DNA of 64,000 nucleotides, from assembly GCF_029227915.1 (NCBI RefSeq), contig NC_079877.1, positions 30,963,851 to 31,027,850 of the forward strand, read 5' to 3'. A model generated the notes under the pieces. It was not told the DNA's origin, made no database searches, and saw only the letters and a list, made by a program, of their open reading frames with translations. Within the stretch, counting starts at the first letter, position 1; every line of letters starts with the position of its first letter. The translations under genes and the position numbers were made by a program. Of this stretch, positions 61,614 to 64,000 are shown piece by piece. This DNA is from Hydractinia symbiolongicarpus (Eukaryota > Cnidaria > Hydrozoa > Anthoathecata > Hydractiniidae).

Positions 61614-63055
61614 TCTCTTATCAATAACATTTTAAACCTTATTTAAGAATTGCATTTTCCTAAAAGTTAGCTATTTTTAAAAACAGCAAAATAATATACA
61701 CGCGGCTCAACCTTTTTCTATAACTTTATCACATATTTGTCATTTGAAAAATTAGCAAATGGCTCCACCCAAGGTTACCGAAATATGTTGCTTTTTTCTA
61801 CAATAATATTCCTAATTTCCGGGGTTTTTTAATTTTGTGATTTTTCTTGTATGTTTGACATGTACGGTGTTTGGTGGTAAAAACATAATGGCAGTTTTTA
61901 TTCTGTCTTTCATGTAGTAATTAGCTAAATAATTATAACACAGTAAAAAAATAAACTTCGGTTTACATAAAGTTTGTTAAATTTTTAACCCTGTTTTTCA
62001 GATTGAGTTTACAAACAATTATTTTTACTCTAAATTTGATCTTGGAAAGCATCTTCTTCATTCCCATTTTCTTTATTGCTCAGCCAATAATGTTTTTTGG
62101 CGCGAAGTTATATGAGGCCTTCTCGTCAATTATAAATTAGCTTTCTAAAGCTAAATTTACACTTTAAAAAAAATTTACACTTCTAACAGTCTTTTCGAGA
62201 ATGCTTTATGTTCCTGTTCGTGAAAATGTTAAAGTGTTATAAAAACACACAAACTAACAAAAAGGTTTTATAACAGCCAGCAGAATAACAGATAAACCTA
62301 GAGTGTAAACTCAGCTTAATTTTAGGCTTAAAAAGTCTCCAGTGAAGTAGAGCTCGCCAACCAAAGTGAAATGTATATTCAACATTGTAGTTGATAAGTC
62401 TAAGCTGTTGCGGTGGAATAAATTGAATTGATAATTTTGGTTTCGTATTCTTCTTCTACTTAAATTCTTCTTTGTTACAACTTCAATTCTATACTCCGTT
62501 AAATTTCATTCTGTTTACAAGCAAATTCAGCTCCTATTTATACTGCTTCGAAATTGCTGAATCGTCAAGAAATTTCGCTTATCTCATATAAACAAGTCAT
62601 GATGACTTAGCATTATTTAGCATAAATACAATATATCATAACAAAAGAAAGAACTATGTTCGATTGTTCGGGAAAATTATTGCGTGAAAAGTCACACGTC
62701 TTGTTAAATATTCGTGAATCTAGAACGTTCACGACATAAGCTTGTAGCCATGTTCAGTTTGACTATGTTAAAACACGTTTTTCTGTAATAAGGTTTGTAC
62801 AAAACCTCACGTAGGCGTCGAAACGTTACAAAATAAACTTTAGGCGGCCTTTGGAACAGCTTGCGGTTTAAATAGACTGTCTGGCTATTTCAGTAATCAT
62901 GACGAGACAAGATAAAAACGTACAAGCAAATATCAGAATTGGATATTTAATTAACAATTTAAAACAATTAAACTATTTTAATTTTATTCCTCGATCAACC
63001 AAACTATTTTCTGAAAATATTTGCGATTATTCTAGTCGTTTAGACTGGAAATATA

Positions 63056-63290
63056 CACGGGCTCGCCCGTCTTTAAATTACACGCTATTTCGTATGGCTG
63101 TTGCACGTTGCTTTTCTTGCGGACAGACAGAGGCTATTTTTTTAGAGAATAGCCGGTAGCCCGTAGAAAAATTCACGGGGTTGCCCGTCCTTTATATATT
63201 GCATATTTCATGTTTCCGTAGCACAATGTTTATTTTGTGCACAAACAGACAGACGAAATACGGCTATTAATAAAGAGAAATAAATTCCAC
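63056..63290. repeat. Two tandem diverged copies of a dispersed repeat
   Basis: The first half starts with CACGGGCTCGCCCGTC and ends in GACAGACAGAGGCTATT. The second starts with CACGGGGTTGCCCGTC and ends in ACAGACAGACGAAATACGGC. The terminal CAGACGAAATACGGCTA also occurs near 49590, indicating a dispersed family, possibly the 3' part of a retroelement. Confidence 0.55.
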
Positions 63291-63674
63291 TCCATAAACC
63301 CAAGGGTAGAGGGAAGGAGGAACTCCCTGCTGTAGGTTTCCTTTTGCAAATTTTTGTATATTAACATGTTCTTACTGAAAAAATTTGTCATTTCGCGATA
63401 TAACAAACATTGATAAATCTAAGTAGGAAACCTTAACACAAGTAAATTAATACATCTTTTCAAAAACATGATAACAATTTACTTGATTTTCCTGTATATG
63501 TCGATTTTCACACTTATCGGGGATTTTTTACCATCAACGGGCCAGGTCTTTTTGGACTCAAATAATTTGGAGAGAAAGAGGGGGGAGGAGGAGAGTGCTA
63601 AAAAGCCCCGCCCTAATAAAGTGGACAAATGTTTGTTAGAAATTTGGAGGACTACTGGAATAAAAATTTTTCAA

Positions 63675-63861
63675 TGACGTCATCCGGTTTTAGATGACGT
63701 CATCATCCTAAACCTAAAAAATAGTGGAACATAAACTTCGGATGAAAAAACTTGGTAAAGACAAGAACGCTGAAATATGACTTTGAAGTTGTTAATAAGA
63801 GTCTTTAAAAGATTTGTGACTGATTTTTTCGTGAATCACCGTGACAACAGGTGTGACGTCA
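63675..63861 (+). promoter_or_regulatory. Cluster of three perfect TGACGTCA palindromes
   Basis: TGACGTCA occurs at 63675-63682, 63695-63702 and 63854-63861. This is the full cAMP-response-element consensus bound by CREB/ATF-type bZIP factors. Binding is not shown; the sites could also be parts of a repeat. Confidence 0.35.
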
Positions 63862-64000
63862 CACCAAATTTTTTTCTTGTTTTGAATCTAACGAAAAAGG
63901 ATATATTAATCCTGAAAAACGGGAGTTAGTACAGAAAATTCCAGAAGGGGCATTTTTAACCACGCTTTAACCCTCGGCTCAAATGAATGTCAATGTTGAC

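Larger units (their letters stand above)
53661..64000. other. Upstream region of noggin; no convincing gene
   Basis: No conserved coding region was recognised. Contents are two diverged copies of a 102-bp segment (55721, 58676), a 25-bp minisatellite (57151-57425), a 97-bp TIR element (61517), a duplicated repeat (63056-63290) and a TGACGTCA cluster (63675-63861). The sequence is a plausible location for noggin regulatory DNA, by position only. Confidence 0.5.

Noticed and set aside
62899-63159. 86-codon frame on the plus strand
   Set aside because: It runs into the dispersed repeat at 63056 and shows no conserved motif.
63468-63677. 69-codon frame with a hydrophobic N-terminus
   Set aside because: No domain, no neighbouring exon, and it lies in repeat-like sequence near the window edge; not supported as a gene.
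1-64000. CRISPR arrays, bacterial operons and ribosome binding sites
   Set aside because: The DNA is spliced eukaryotic sequence; the regular repeats found are minisatellites without spacers.

Overview
This window is nuclear DNA of an animal, most likely a cnidarian. The genes are animal genes with many short exons separated by AT-rich introns. They include CASK, COG6, RPS25, a noggin-family BMP antagonist and a DAZ/BOULE-type RRM protein. The sequence is strongly AT-rich and packed with short inverted-repeat (MITE-like) elements. Placing it in Cnidaria, perhaps a hydrozoan, is an inference from gene content, divergence and base composition. No species-diagnostic marker was seen.

Layout. 60-311 (+) is the last exon of RPS25, cut by the left edge. 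335-3386 is intergenic and holds a TTAA-flanked MITE and a 159-bp foldback. 3387-25265 (-) is a complete CASK gene with 30 coding exons (887 aa), reconstructed exon by exon with all phases consistent. Two RNA polymerase III-type genes lie antisense inside its short 3' introns: tRNA-Pro(TGG) and the minor-spliceosome snRNA U6atac. CASK introns also hold a 5'-truncated LINE, a decayed LINE tail and a MITE. 25266-26104 separates CASK from the divergent COG6 gene and is a candidate shared promoter. 26105-41464 (+) is a complete COG6 gene with 19 exons (639 aa). Its first intron contains a full-length, apparently intact 4.07-kb DNA transposon with 36-bp TIRs, a 4-bp target duplication and a 4-exon, 875-aa DDD-type transposase.

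41465-45842 is intergenic, with a 23-bp minisatellite and a pogo-like relic. 45843-47436 (-) is a compact 5-exon BOULE/DAZ-like gene (140 aa). 47437-52970 contains two more MITE-like elements and no recognised gene. 52971-53648 (-) is a noggin-like gene (225 aa) whose coding region is in one exon. 53661-64000 has no convincing gene. It holds a 25-bp minisatellite, two diverged copies of a 102-bp segment upstream of noggin, small TIR elements, and a cluster of TGACGTCA palindromes at the right edge.

The genes do not form a pathway: translation (RPS25), membrane scaffolding (CASK), Golgi tethering (COG6), RNA binding (BOULE-like), BMP antagonism (noggin) and splicing (U6atac). The most notable points are the canonical Mg-binding residues in the CASK kinase domain, the nested U6atac gene, and the intact transposon inside COG6.
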